In this document: one piece after another, positions 24,654 through 33,037 of the stretch
Layout of the letters: each line of letters opens with the position of its first letter
Numbering within the stretch: the first letter of the stretch is position 1
NCBI GenBank assembly: GCA_902774295.1
Contig: CACYHP010000001.1
Location: 744,001-808,000, forward strand
Source of the DNA: an uncultured Bacteroidia bacterium
GTDB lineage: Bacteria; Bacteroidota; Bacteroidia; Bacteroidales; F082
Reading direction: 5' to 3'
Length of the DNA stretch: 64,000 nucleotides
Translations under genes and position numbers: made by a program
The notes under the pieces: generated by a model
The model's database searches: none
The model's input: only the letters and a program-made list of their open reading frames with translations
What the model was told of the DNA's origin: nothing

Positions 24654-25829
24654 ATGATGAAAATGAAATGGTTGAAAAATATGATTGAGGTGTGGACGTA
24701 TGCCATGAAAAACACCTTGTTCGACGAAGGCGTCGTGGTCTTCTTCGTCATCGTGCCTCTGTTATACCCACTTCTCTATGCATATCTTTATAATAATGAA
24801 AGTGTCAGGGAGGTGCCTACTGTCGTCGTCGACAACAGCCATTCACAGCTGAGCCGCGAGTTTACACGTCGTGTCGATGCTACAGCCGACGTGCAGATCG
24901 TGTCGCACTGCCAGGATATGGAGGAAGCCAAGAAGATGATTCATCATCGTGACGCTTACTGCCTTATTTATATCCCGAAAGACTTCGCAAAAGACGTGGC
25001 AGAGCATCGCCAAACCGTTGTGGAGCTGTATTCCGACATGAGCGGAATTCTTTATTATAAAGCCGTTTTTAGCAGTTGCACCGAAGTCTCGTTGGAGATG
25101 AACAAAGAGATTAAGGCACAGATGATACCTGGAGCTACCGAACAGCAGATTTCGGCATTCCAGTATCCTATCGAATACAAATATGTCCCGATGTTTAACA
25201 CCCAGAGCGGCTTCGCCACCTTCCTCATCCCAGCCATCCTGATGATGATTATTCAGCAGACGATGGTGCTCGGCGTTGGCATGATGGCTGGCGAGGAACG
25301 TGAAGAGGTGCGCAAACACATCGCATCGCCATATGTCATCGGGAAAAAACCTATCGAGATGCTTATTGGCAGGTCGACGGTCATCTTCACCATCTACGCC
25401 ATTATATCCGTGTATCTGGTGTGTATAGTGCCTTATCTGTTCGACCTCGTCCATATCTGGCATTGGCAGACGCTGCTGGCATTCATGGTGCCGTTCATCA
25501 CATCATGCGTGTTCTTCAGCATCGCACTGTCGTCTATAGCGCACGACAGAGAATCGTTCATCATCATGTTCGTGTTCATCTCGATACCGTTGCTTTTCGC
25601 AAGCGGCATCTCATGGCCTTCAAGCAACATCCCGATCTTTTGGAAAGGCTTCTCATGGCTCTTCCCGTCGACATTCGGAGTCAACGGATTCGTGAGAATC
25701 ACCGAAATGGGAGCAACGCTGGCAGATGTGCAGCATGAACTGAATATATTGTGGATACAGACAATTGTATATTTCATAATCTCTTATATTGTTTATAAGA
25801 GAACTTATGGAAAACAATTGTGGGCGTAA
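24654..25829 (+). CDS. ABC-2 type permease
   Basis: 391 aa paralogue of the preceding gene, with the same layout: one N-terminal helix, a periplasmic domain with DNSHSQLSREFTRRVDAT and YIPKDFAKDVA, then five C-terminal helices including ALSSIAHDRESFIIMFVF. Last gene of the TolC/HlyD/ABC-2/ABC-2 set. Cargo is unknown; relatives export drugs, toxic compounds or lipids. A palindromic element starts 11 bp after its stop. Confidence 0.9.
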   Translation: MMKMKWLKNMIEVWTYAMKNTLFDEGVVVFFVIVPLLYPLLYAYLYNNESVREVPTVVVDNSHSQLSREFTRRVDATADVQIVSHCQDMEEAKKMIHHRDAYCLIYIPKDFAKDVAEHRQTVVELYSDMSGILYYKAVFSSCTEVSLEMNKEIKAQMIPGATEQQISAFQYPIEYKYVPMFNTQSGFATFLIPAILMMIIQQTMVLGVGMMAGEEREEVRKHIASPYVIGKKPIEMLIGRSTVIFTIYAIISVYLVCIVPYLFDLVHIWHWQTLLAFMVPFITSCVFFSIALSSIAHDRESFIIMFVFISIPLLFASGISWPSSNIPIFWKGFSWLFPSTFGVNGFVRITEMGATLADVQHELNILWIQTIVYFIISYIVYKRTYGKQLWA

Positions 25830-25840
25830 TCTCACACTCC

Positions 25841-25947
25841 GTCATTTCGACCAACCAAAGGGAGTGGAGAAATCTCAGGCATCTGAATATTACTAATTAA
25901 AATTTGTCGGAGATTTATTCATTTCGTTTCACTTCTGCCGAAATGAC
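25841..25947. repeat. 107 bp palindromic element
   Basis: GTCATTTCGACCAACCAAAG to GCCGAAATGAC with a longer and more diverged middle than the 88 bp copies. It separates the export operon from the promoter of the RND gene. Confidence 0.88.
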
Positions 25948-25955
25948 GATTTTTT

Positions 25956-25987
25956 TTGCAAACATTAAACAATAATTCCTATTTTTG
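25956..25987 (+). promoter_or_regulatory. promoter of the RND exporter gene
   Basis: TTTG at 25956-25959, 20 bp, TATTTTTG at 25980-25987. Starts directly after the palindromic element. Confidence 0.75.
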
Positions 25988-26009
25988 CATTTTGTATTAA
26001 GTGCAGATT

Positions 26010-28313
26010 ATGTGGAATAAAATAGCCGATTATATTTTAAAACATCGCGTTTTAAATCTTATAATAACTTCTATCTTATTGATATTCTTAGGATTGGAGG
26101 CGTTGAAAGTGAAGATGGGGCATAACATCGCCAACACCCTTCCGGAAAACGACTCCACCATGGTGGTGTATCGCCAATTCCTTGATAAATATGGCGAAGA
26201 CGGACGTGCTGTCTTTATCGGAATGTGCGATGAGCATCTTTTCGACTTGGATCATTTTCAAGATTATTACGACCTTAACGAGAATATAAGAGCAATCAAC
26301 GGAGTGTCAGAATGTCTCTCTGTTACAAGGGTTTTCAATCTCGTAAAGAACGACAGCGTCAAAAAGTTCAACCTCGTGCAGGTGGTTAACCGCCGTCCCG
26401 AAACGCAGGCTGAAGTCGATTCGATAAGAGAGGTGATTGAAAGTCTCGCGATGTATGACGGGCTGCTTTTTAACTCCGAGAAGCATTCCACGATGATGCT
26501 CGTCACCCTTGATGGCGCCCATGCCAACAAATCGGCGCGAAAGTTTGTGGTTGCTGATATGACAGCCATCCTAAACGCTTATGGCGATGCTCACGGCATC
26601 GAGATGCATGTCTCCGGAATGCCTTACATCCGTGAGATTACCACGCAGAAGATGGTGAAGGAGATCGTAGGGTTTACCGCTCTCTCAATCTTGGTGGCGG
26701 GACTCATTCTGTTCCTCTTCTTCCGCTCATGGCGTCCGCTGGTGTCGGTGGTCTCAATCGTTTTATTCTCAGTGGTTTACATGTTCGGAATCATGGTGTT
26801 GCTCGGCTATGAGGTCACCATTTTGACAGGCGTTTTGCCACCTTTATTAATTATAATAGGGGTGGAGAACTCCATTTTCATGCTTAACAAATATCATCGT
26901 GAATATGATGCTTGCCACGACAAGATGCAGGCTTTGAAAAACGTGATTGTGCGTATCGGACCTGCCAATTTACTGACAAACATGACTACGGCGGTGAGTT
27001 TTGCCTCGTTCATCATCACGAGAAACGCACTTCTGGTGCCTTTCGGAATACTCGCCAGCGTCTGTATCATGTTGACCTACATCCTGACGATGGTGCTTCT
27101 GCCTACTTTCTTCAGCTATCAGAAAAAACCTGAAGGCAAGAGCGTCAACTATATGAACAGCCCGCGAATCAATTACATCATGGACAAGGTCTCGACCTTT
27201 GTTCTGAGTAAGAAACGTATTATTTATGCTGTTCTTGCTGTGCTTTTGATTGTTTGCGGCATTGGCGCGGTGAGGATTTCCACCTCAGGTCGTGTTGTCG
27301 ATGACATAGCGAAGAGCGACAAACTCTACAAAGACATCATGTTTTTCGAGGAGAACGTTGGTGGAGTGATGCCTTTCGAGATTTCCATCGACACACGTAA
27401 GCCTAAAGGTATCATGAACGCTGCTTTCGTGCGTAAAGTGCAGCAGCTTGAAGACACTCTGGCGCTTTACCCTGAGTTTAGCGAGCCTCTGAGCATCGCT
27501 GAGGTGGTGAAATTCGCGCGTCAAGGCTTCTACAACGGCAAACGCGATCAGTTTAAGATTCCGAGCAACAACGAGTTCGGTTTCATCATGAAATACATGC
27601 CTGAAACCAAGGGCGGCGAAATGCCTGACATAGTCACACAGTACATGGACAAAGAGATGCAATGCACACGTGTGTCGGTGCAGATGGCAAACGTCACCAC
27701 ACCTGAAATCGATGCTATCAGCAAGTCGCTGCGGCCGAAAATCGACAAGATATTCCCTAAAGATAAATACGACGTGGTGATGACAGGCAGCGCCATGGTG
27801 ACATTGCAAGGCACCAACTATCTGATTGTCAACCTGTCGCACTCGCTCTTGCTTGCATTCATCGTCATCGCCTTGTTGATGGCGGTAACATTCCATAAAT
27901 TCAAGATGGTGGTTATCTCGCTGGTGCCAAACCTTATCCCGTTGCTGTTTACCGCTGGCGTGATGGGTTATTGCGGCATCCCGCTGAAGATGTCGACGAT
28001 ATTGGTGTTCAGCGTAGCGCTCGGTATCAGCGTCGACAACACAATCCATTATCTCGCAAGATACCGTCTGCAGATGAAGGTGAACAACAACGATATCAAA
28101 AAATCGGTGATGGCTGCGATATTAGAGACTGGCCCGAGCATGATTTATTCGGCGAGCATCCTCATCTGCGGCTTCCTCATCTTCTCATTCTCGTCGTTCG
28201 GCGGCACGAAGATCGTGGGCTTCTTGGTACCGTTTACCTTGCTCATCGCATTGATAACCAATATCTTGGTGTTACCAGCTTTAGTTTTGACATTTTATAG
28301 AAAAAAGATATGA
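26010..28313 (+). CDS. RND/MMPL-family exporter
   Basis: 767 aa from the ATG at 26010 (a GTG at 26001 would add three codons but leaves almost no leader after the promoter). Twelve membrane helices in two repeats: helix 1 at about 14-32, a periplasmic loop to about 215, five helices, a second periplasmic loop (about 410-600) and five final helices with ALGISVDNTIHYLARYRLQM carrying the Asp typical of proton-relay helices. MMPL/HpnN-type members move lipids or hydrophobic compounds. The stop overlaps the start of a polyprenyl synthase gene (ATGA), so the cargo may be an isoprenoid lipid; that link is inference. Confidence 0.88.
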   Translation: MWNKIADYILKHRVLNLIITSILLIFLGLEALKVKMGHNIANTLPENDSTMVVYRQFLDKYGEDGRAVFIGMCDEHLFDLDHFQDYYDLNENIRAINGVSECLSVTRVFNLVKNDSVKKFNLVQVVNRRPETQAEVDSIREVIESLAMYDGLLFNSEKHSTMMLVTLDGAHANKSARKFVVADMTAILNAYGDAHGIEMHVSGMPYIREITTQKMVKEIVGFTALSILVAGLILFLFFRSWRPLVSVVSIVLFSVVYMFGIMVLLGYEVTILTGVLPPLLIIIGVENSIFMLNKYHREYDACHDKMQALKNVIVRIGPANLLTNMTTAVSFASFIITRNALLVPFGILASVCIMLTYILTMVLLPTFFSYQKKPEGKSVNYMNSPRINYIMDKVSTFVLSKKRIIYAVLAVLLIVCGIGAVRISTSGRVVDDIAKSDKLYKDIMFFEENVGGVMPFEISIDTRKPKGIMNAAFVRKVQQLEDTLALYPEFSEPLSIAEVVKFARQGFYNGKRDQFKIPSNNEFGFIMKYMPETKGGEMPDIVTQYMDKEMQCTRVSVQMANVTTPEIDAISKSLRPKIDKIFPKDKYDVVMTGSAMVTLQGTNYLIVNLSHSLLLAFIVIALLMAVTFHKFKMVVISLVPNLIPLLFTAGVMGYCGIPLKMSTILVFSVALGISVDNTIHYLARYRLQMKVNNNDIKKSVMAAILETGPSMIYSASILICGFLIFSFSSFGGTKIVGFLVPFTLLIALITNILVLPALVLTFYRKKI

Positions 28314-29284
28314 CATCTGTTGAGAATATTCAGAATCTGATAACTCAGTTTATTGAGAATCAGGATTTTATGGGGACTCCGAGCGAGTTGTACGCTCCCA
28401 TCGAGTACACTATGAGCCAGAAGGGCAAACGTATGCGTCCGACTTTGGCGTTGCTCTCGTGCGAGATGTTTGGCGGCGACATCAATGAATGCCTGACACC
28501 GGCAGTGGCTGCTGAGATTTTCCATAACTTCACTCTCATTCACGATGATATCATGGACGAGGCACCGCTTCGCCGTGGCTTGGAGACTGTTTATCATAAA
28601 TGGAATTCCAATATCGCATTGCTTTCGGGCGACACCATGCTTATCAAGGCATTTCAATATGCGCTGAGTACCAACAAAGCCTATTCTCAGAAGGTTTTGA
28701 CAGAGCTCTGCAAGGTGGCGATGGAGGTGTGCGAAGGTCAGCAATATGACTTGAATTTTGAGACTCGCAACGATGTCACCCTCGATGAATATATCGAGAT
28801 GATTCGTCTGAAAACCGCTGTTCTGCTTGGCTCAGTCTTGAAAATAGGAGCTATCGTGGCAGGTGCGAGCGAGGAGAATATGCAGAAGGTCTATGATTTC
28901 GGTATCGACCTCGGCATAGCGTTCCAGCTTCAAGATGATTTGTTCGACTGCTACGGTGACGTGAAGGTTTTCGGCAAGATGCCTGGTGGCGATATCGCCG
29001 ACAACAAGAAGACATATCTCTATCTTAAAGCCCTTGAACTCGCCTCAGCCGACGACAAAAAACGTCTCGAAGGCTATTTCTCGATGCCCAAAGGCCGTGA
29101 CGACAAGAAGATGCAGGCTGTCCTCGACATCTTTGCAAAATATAATGTGAGAGAAATCGTCAACAACGTGATGACCGATTACTACAACAACTCACTTAAA
29201 CACCTCGATGCCATTGATGTTCCGGAAGAAAAGAAAGCGGTGCTGAAAAATTACGCTGATTATTTGTATAACAGAATCAAATAA
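28310..29284 (+). CDS. polyprenyl (isoprenyl) diphosphate synthase
   Basis: 324 aa all-alpha trans-isoprenyl diphosphate synthase. First Asp-rich motif LIHDDIMD at 77-84 (Asp79, Asp80, Asp83), followed by the RRG phosphate-binding arginines; second motif LQDDLFDCYGD near 204-214. Condenses IPP onto an allylic diphosphate, probably to a long chain for menaquinone or to farnesyl/geranylgeranyl diphosphate; chain length cannot be fixed by eye. Co-translated with the RND exporter. Confidence 0.92.
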   Translation: MTSVENIQNLITQFIENQDFMGTPSELYAPIEYTMSQKGKRMRPTLALLSCEMFGGDINECLTPAVAAEIFHNFTLIHDDIMDEAPLRRGLETVYHKWNSNIALLSGDTMLIKAFQYALSTNKAYSQKVLTELCKVAMEVCEGQQYDLNFETRNDVTLDEYIEMIRLKTAVLLGSVLKIGAIVAGASEENMQKVYDFGIDLGIAFQLQDDLFDCYGDVKVFGKMPGGDIADNKKTYLYLKALELASADDKKRLEGYFSMPKGRDDKKMQAVLDIFAKYNVREIVNNVMTDYYNNSLKHLDAIDVPEEKKAVLKNYADYLYNRIK

Positions 29285-29287
29285 TTT

Positions 29288-29422
29288 GCCGCTTACGCGG
29301 AATGTGTTGCTGCGCAAAATGTGCCGTTGCACAGAATGTGGTTTCGCTTCGCGCACATTAGCCGAAGGCTATCACATTCAGCCGAAGGCTGCACATCTCA
29401 CGACCGAAGGGAGTGACACATT
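29288..29422. repeat. iterated AATGTG/CACATT hairpin element
   Basis: Three AATGTG words (29301, 29318, 29335) are followed by four CACATT or CACATC words (29354, 29373, 29392, 29417). Between them lie small hairpins such as CCGC-TTAC-GCGG, TTGC-TGC-GCAA and two copies of AGCCGAAGGCT. The whole is therefore an inverted repeat whose arms are tandem arrays. It fills the gap between two convergent genes and might end both transcripts. Confidence 0.75.
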
Positions 29423-29424
29423 TT

Positions 29425-30651
29425 TTACGGGATAAACAAACACGAATCCCCATAACTGAGGAATCTGAAATCATGCTCCAACGCGAACTTGTAGGCCTCT
29501 TTCCATTTCTCGCCGATTAAGGCAGAAACTAATAATAATAAGGTGCTCTTCGGCTGGTGGAAGTTGGTGATGAGTGCCTTTGTGATCATGATAGGGCAGG
29601 AGGGGGCAATCATCAAAGCTGTGGTGGCATGCAAAGCATCGAGATGATGCATCTCCAGATATTTCATGATAGCTTCAAGGCTTTCCTTTGCAGAAGGCAA
29701 AGTCGTTCTGTCCTGATACGGGAACCATTGGTTTACATGCAGGTTGCGCTCTTCGAAACCTTGTTCGAGCAGCATCACTCCGATCCAATACACCGACTCA
29801 ATGGTGCGCATGCTGGTGGTGCCGACAGGGATGATTGTCCTGCCTATGTTTTCGTGCAAATGCTCGATACACTGTCTCTTCACGATGATGGATTCTGAGT
29901 GCATCTCGTGTTCTCCGATGGTGTCGGTAGCCACCGGGCGGAACGTGCCAGCGCCGACGTGAAGTGTCACTTCTTCTATTGTGTGACCTTGCTCTTTGAG
30001 ATTGGCTATCAATGGCTTGGTGAGATGTAACGAGGCTGTCGGCGCTGCTACCGAGCCTTCATATTTCGCGAATACGGTCTGATAGCGGTCTCTATCGCTC
30101 GGCTCCGCCTCGCGATGCAGATACGGCGGCAACGGGATCTCGCCGGCGTTTTCAAGTACCTCCGCGAAGCTGATATCTGCCGGCTCCCACGAGAATCGTA
30201 TCACTGAATAAGCGTCGGTCTTCTCTATACGTTCGGCTTTCAAGACGACGTCGACACCTTTTATTAATAAAGGCATGGTCAGTATGCCGTCTTTCCATCT
30301 TCTCGAATTTCCTACCAGACAATGCCATTCTACAGGCGAAGATGCCGAAAACGCTAATTGATAGTCGCCATTGCCGGTTATCGGCTCCAAACAAAACACC
30401 TCGATGGCGGCGCCGGAGTCTTTCACAAACTGCAGACGCGCACGAACGACCTTGGTCTCGTTGAACACCAAAACGGATTTCTCCGGAAGGTAACCGCCGA
30501 TATTGCGGAAATGGTCTTCGCCTATCTTATTGTCTTTCAACACTAAAAGCTTCGATGCATCACGCTCTGCCAGCGGATATTTTGCAATCCTCTCATCCGG
30601 CAGCGGGTAGTCGTACTCCGAGATATTTATATTTTGAACGTGCGAAATCAT
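29425..30651 (-). CDS. queA: S-adenosylmethionine:tRNA ribosyltransferase-isomerase
   Basis: 408 aa. Transfers and isomerises the ribosyl part of SAM onto 7-aminomethyl-7-deazaguanine in tRNA to give epoxyqueuosine, the penultimate step of queuosine synthesis. Conserved blocks: DYPLPDERIAKYP near the start, GEIPLPPYL, SVAAPTASLHLT, VTLHVGAGTFRPV, NFHQPKSTLLLLVSALIG and the closing FLSYGDSCLFIP. Longer than the E. coli enzyme, as is common in Bacteroidetes. No other queuosine gene is nearby. Confidence 0.95.
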   Translation of the reverse strand: MISHVQNINISEYDYPLPDERIAKYPLAERDASKLLVLKDNKIGEDHFRNIGGYLPEKSVLVFNETKVVRARLQFVKDSGAAIEVFCLEPITGNGDYQLAFSASSPVEWHCLVGNSRRWKDGILTMPLLIKGVDVVLKAERIEKTDAYSVIRFSWEPADISFAEVLENAGEIPLPPYLHREAEPSDRDRYQTVFAKYEGSVAAPTASLHLTKPLIANLKEQGHTIEEVTLHVGAGTFRPVATDTIGEHEMHSESIIVKRQCIEHLHENIGRTIIPVGTTSMRTIESVYWIGVMLLEQGFEERNLHVNQWFPYQDRTTLPSAKESLEAIMKYLEMHHLDALHATTALMIAPSCPIMITKALITNFHQPKSTLLLLVSALIGEKWKEAYKFALEHDFRFLSYGDSCLFIP

Positions 30652-30680
30652 CGTAAAATGTCATTTTTTTTTATTCTTAA

Positions 30681-30820
30681 CATTAATTGTCATTAATTGT
30701 CCATTAATTATTCATTAATTATTTCTTTCGACAAATCTCTGTTTTTCAATCTAAAATAATTAATGAAAAATTAATGATAAATTAGTGGTAATTAATGTTT
30801 AATAACGGTAATTAATGTTT
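30681..30820. repeat. nested inverted array of CATTAATT words
   Basis: Four CATTAATT words with a 10-11 bp period (30681-30725) face four or five AATTAATG words (about 30761-30820) across a unique centre. The 171 bp gap between the S4 gene stop and the queA start on the minus strand is almost wholly made of it. No promoter could be separated from the AT-rich repeat. Confidence 0.75.
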
Positions 30821-30822
30821 AA

Positions 30823-31206
30823 TCAATCTTCTCCTTTAAGTTTATCGAGTATTCGGCGGTCTTTCTTCGTTGGACGGCCGGCGCCTCTGTCACGATATTC
30901 TGCTTTGTAGGCGTGCATGAACTCTATGCGCTCGTATTCCTCTGTCGGCGTGCGGTCGATGTAGATGTTCGGCACATCTTTAGGCGACACGCGGCTCTTC
31001 GGGATGCTCAAAACCTCAACCATTTTGTGCAATTGACCGAGCTGTACGCCGATGACTTCGCCGACTTTCACGTCATGCGAAGGCTTCATCGAGACCTCGT
31101 TGACCTTCACCTTGCCGCCTTTGCAGGCATCAGCAGCCAGCGTCCTGGTCTTGAAAAGCCTTGCGCACCAAAGCCATTTGTCGATTCTTAATTCTTCGTT
31201 ATCCAT
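30823..31206 (-). CDS. S4-domain RNA-binding protein (Hsp15-like)
   Basis: 127 aa. An S4 RNA-binding domain occupies about 6-70: LRIDKWLWCARLFKTRTLAADAC then GGKVKVNEVSMKPSHDVKVGEVI. The C-terminal basic tail (RGAGRPTKKDRRILDKL) matches Hsp15/HslR-type proteins, which bind stalled 50S subunits carrying peptidyl-tRNA. Exact role in Bacteroidetes is unproven. Its 5' region is exceptional: three tandem copies of a 137-151 bp leader repeat end 10 nt before the start codon. Confidence 0.88.
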   Translation of the reverse strand: MDNEELRIDKWLWCARLFKTRTLAADACKGGKVKVNEVSMKPSHDVKVGEVIGVQLGQLHKMVEVLSIPKSRVSPKDVPNIYIDRTPTEEYERIEFMHAYKAEYRDRGAGRPTKKDRRILDKLKGED

Positions 31207-31216
31207 ATTAATTTTA

Positions 31217-31540
31217 GGGTCGCCTTCGGCTCAAAATCTTTCAAAATCTTATTAAAAATCATTCAAAATATTCTTCCCCAATAATTCTAAAACCTCTCTT
31301 TTAACTTTTAACTCTTAACTCTCAACTCTTAACTCTTAACTCTTAACTCTCAACTCTTATCTTTTTCGGGTCGCCTTCGGCTCAAAATCTTTCAAAATCT
31401 TTTTAAAAATCATTCAAAATATTCTTCCCCAATAATCCCAAAATCTCTCTTTTAACTTTTATCTTTTAACTCTTAACTCTCAACTCTCAACTCTTATCTT
31501 ATTCGGGTCGCCTTCGGCTCAAAATCTTTCAAAACGTTCT
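31217..31540 (-). repeat. three tandem copies of the leader repeat
   Basis: Units begin at 31217, 31368 and 31505 with GGGTCGCCTTCGGCTC, continue with CAAAATCTTTCAAAA and TTCTTCCCCAATAAT, and end in heptamer runs of TTAACTC. Periods are 151 and 137 bp, differing mainly in the number of heptamers; the third unit is truncated by the palindromic element at 31547. In the sense of the S4 gene each unit ends GAGCCGAAGGCGACCC, a GCC/GGC mini-hairpin. Together with the element at 31547 this accounts for the whole 469 bp gene-free stretch 31207-31675. Confidence 0.9.
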
Positions 31541-31546
31541 TCCCTT

Positions 31547-31668
31547 GTCATTTCGAGCGAAACGAAGTGGAGTCGAGAAATCTTTTGTATTCGTTAACAA
31601 TCGAATAATTTCGTTAAACAAGGATTTCTCCATTACGTTTCATTTCATTTCACTTCAGTCGAAATGAC
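31547..31668. repeat. 122 bp palindromic element after der
   Basis: GTCATTTCGAGCGAAACGAA to CAGTCGAAATGAC, the longest copy of the family, with an AT-rich centre. It ends 7 bp from the der stop codon. Confidence 0.9.
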
Positions 31669-31675
31669 AAATTGG

Positions 31676-32983
31676 CTATTTCTCTCTGAAAAACAGCTGT
31701 ATCGGCACCCCGTGGAAGTCCCAGATGCTCCTGATTTTGTTCTCAAGGAATCGCACGTAGTTGTCTTTCACGTCCTTTGGCAGGTTGCAGAAGAAGATGA
31801 ACTGCGGGGTTGGGCTCTTCAGCTGGGTTATGTATTTTATCTTCAGATAACGTCCACGTGAAGCGATTTGCGGCGGCTGGCTGTTGATGATTTCCAGCAT
31901 GGTGTCATTAAGCTCGCGTACCGAAATCTTACGTTCACGGTTTTCGTAGACTTTCTGCGCCATCTCAAGCACCTTGAATGTACGCTGACGGTTGATTGCC
32001 GAGGTGAAGATAATCGGGTAATCGACGAAAGGCGCGGTTCTCTCACGAATCATATTCTCGAAGGCGAGGTGAGTGTTGCTGTCTTTCTCCACCAAATCCC
32101 ATTTGTTCACCACCAAAACCATGCCTTTCTTGTTTCTCTCGATGAGTCTCAAGATATTCATATCCTGTGAGTCGAAGCCTTGTGTGGCATCAATGATGAG
32201 GATTGCCACGTCGCATTCCTCTATGGCTCTGATAGAACGCATCACCGAGTAAAACTCGATGTTTTCGTAGACCTTGCTTTTCTTACGCAGACCGGCAGTG
32301 TCGACCAGCATGAAGTCCATGCCGAAGGCGTTGAAACGCGTGTTGTTGCTGTCTCTCGTGGTGCCAGCGATATCTGTCACGATGTTTCTCTCCTGACCAA
32401 GGAAAGCGTTTATCATTGACGATTTTCCGACGTTAGGACGACCCACAACGGCGAATCTCGGCAGATCCGAATAGTCTTCTGTCGTGTCGTTTGGCAGATA
32501 TTTCACCACCTCATCGAGAAGCTCGCCTGTGCCGGTGCCTGTCATGGCTGAGAAAGGATAAATCTCGCCCAAGCCGAGGGCATAGAACTCCGCTGCCTCG
32601 CCGAACTTGCTCGGGATGTCGGTCTTGTTCACGCCGAGAAGCACTTTTTTCTTGCATTTGCGAAGAATCAACGCCACGTCTTCGTCCAAGACATGCACTC
32701 CCGCCTGTCCGTCGACGACAAAGATGATGACATCGGCCTCATCGATAGCCAAATCGACTTGTTTTCTGATCTCTTCTTCAAAGATATCATCTGATCCGAC
32801 CACATAACCGCCAGTGTCGATGACGGTGAACGACTTGCCGTTCCAGTCGCTGTGTCCATAATGGCGGTCGCGGGTAACTCCGCTGCTTTCTTCCACAATG
32901 GCTTGTCTTGACTGCACCAAACGGTTAAACAACGTCGACTTTCCGACGTTCGGTCTTCCAACTATTGCTACTATATTTGACAT
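31676..32983 (-). CDS. der: ribosome-associated GTPase Der (EngA)
   Basis: 435 aa with two tandem GTPase domains: GRPNVGKS at 9-16 with DTGG and NKTD, and a second GRPNVGKS at about 181-188 with DTAGL and NKWD, then the C-terminal KH-like domain. Essential for late 50S subunit assembly. Lies directly downstream of era on the same strand with a 54 bp gap holding a perfect palindrome, so two ribosome-assembly GTPases form one unit, with the S4 protein gene after them. Confidence 0.97.
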   Translation of the reverse strand: MSNIVAIVGRPNVGKSTLFNRLVQSRQAIVEESSGVTRDRHYGHSDWNGKSFTVIDTGGYVVGSDDIFEEEIRKQVDLAIDEADVIIFVVDGQAGVHVLDEDVALILRKCKKKVLLGVNKTDIPSKFGEAAEFYALGLGEIYPFSAMTGTGTGELLDEVVKYLPNDTTEDYSDLPRFAVVGRPNVGKSSMINAFLGQERNIVTDIAGTTRDSNNTRFNAFGMDFMLVDTAGLRKKSKVYENIEFYSVMRSIRAIEECDVAILIIDATQGFDSQDMNILRLIERNKKGMVLVVNKWDLVEKDSNTHLAFENMIRERTAPFVDYPIIFTSAINRQRTFKVLEMAQKVYENRERKISVRELNDTMLEIINSQPPQIASRGRYLKIKYITQLKSPTPQFIFFCNLPKDVKDNYVRFLENKIRSIWDFHGVPIQLFFREK

Positions 32984-33007
32984 AATTTTGTGTTTTTTTC
33001 ATTCTGT

Positions 33008-33031
33008 GGGTGCAAGGCATGCCTTGCACCC
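33008..33031. repeat. perfect 24 bp palindrome between era and der
   Basis: GGGTGCAAGGCA at 33008-33019 is followed directly by its exact complement to 33031, without a loop. As RNA it can form a hairpin of up to ten pairs with a four-base loop; as DNA it could bind a dimeric protein. No T-run follows on the minus strand. Confidence 0.85.
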
Positions 33032-33037
33032 TACGGG

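Noticed and set aside
27285..28049. Minus-strand open frame of 254 codons within the RND gene
   Set aside because: His/Arg-rich composition typical of an antisense shadow; the plus-strand frame has clear RND helices.
31217..31540. Tandem units resembling a CRISPR array
   Set aside because: Units are 137-151 bp, nearly identical over their whole length and carry no unique spacers; no cas genes are present.
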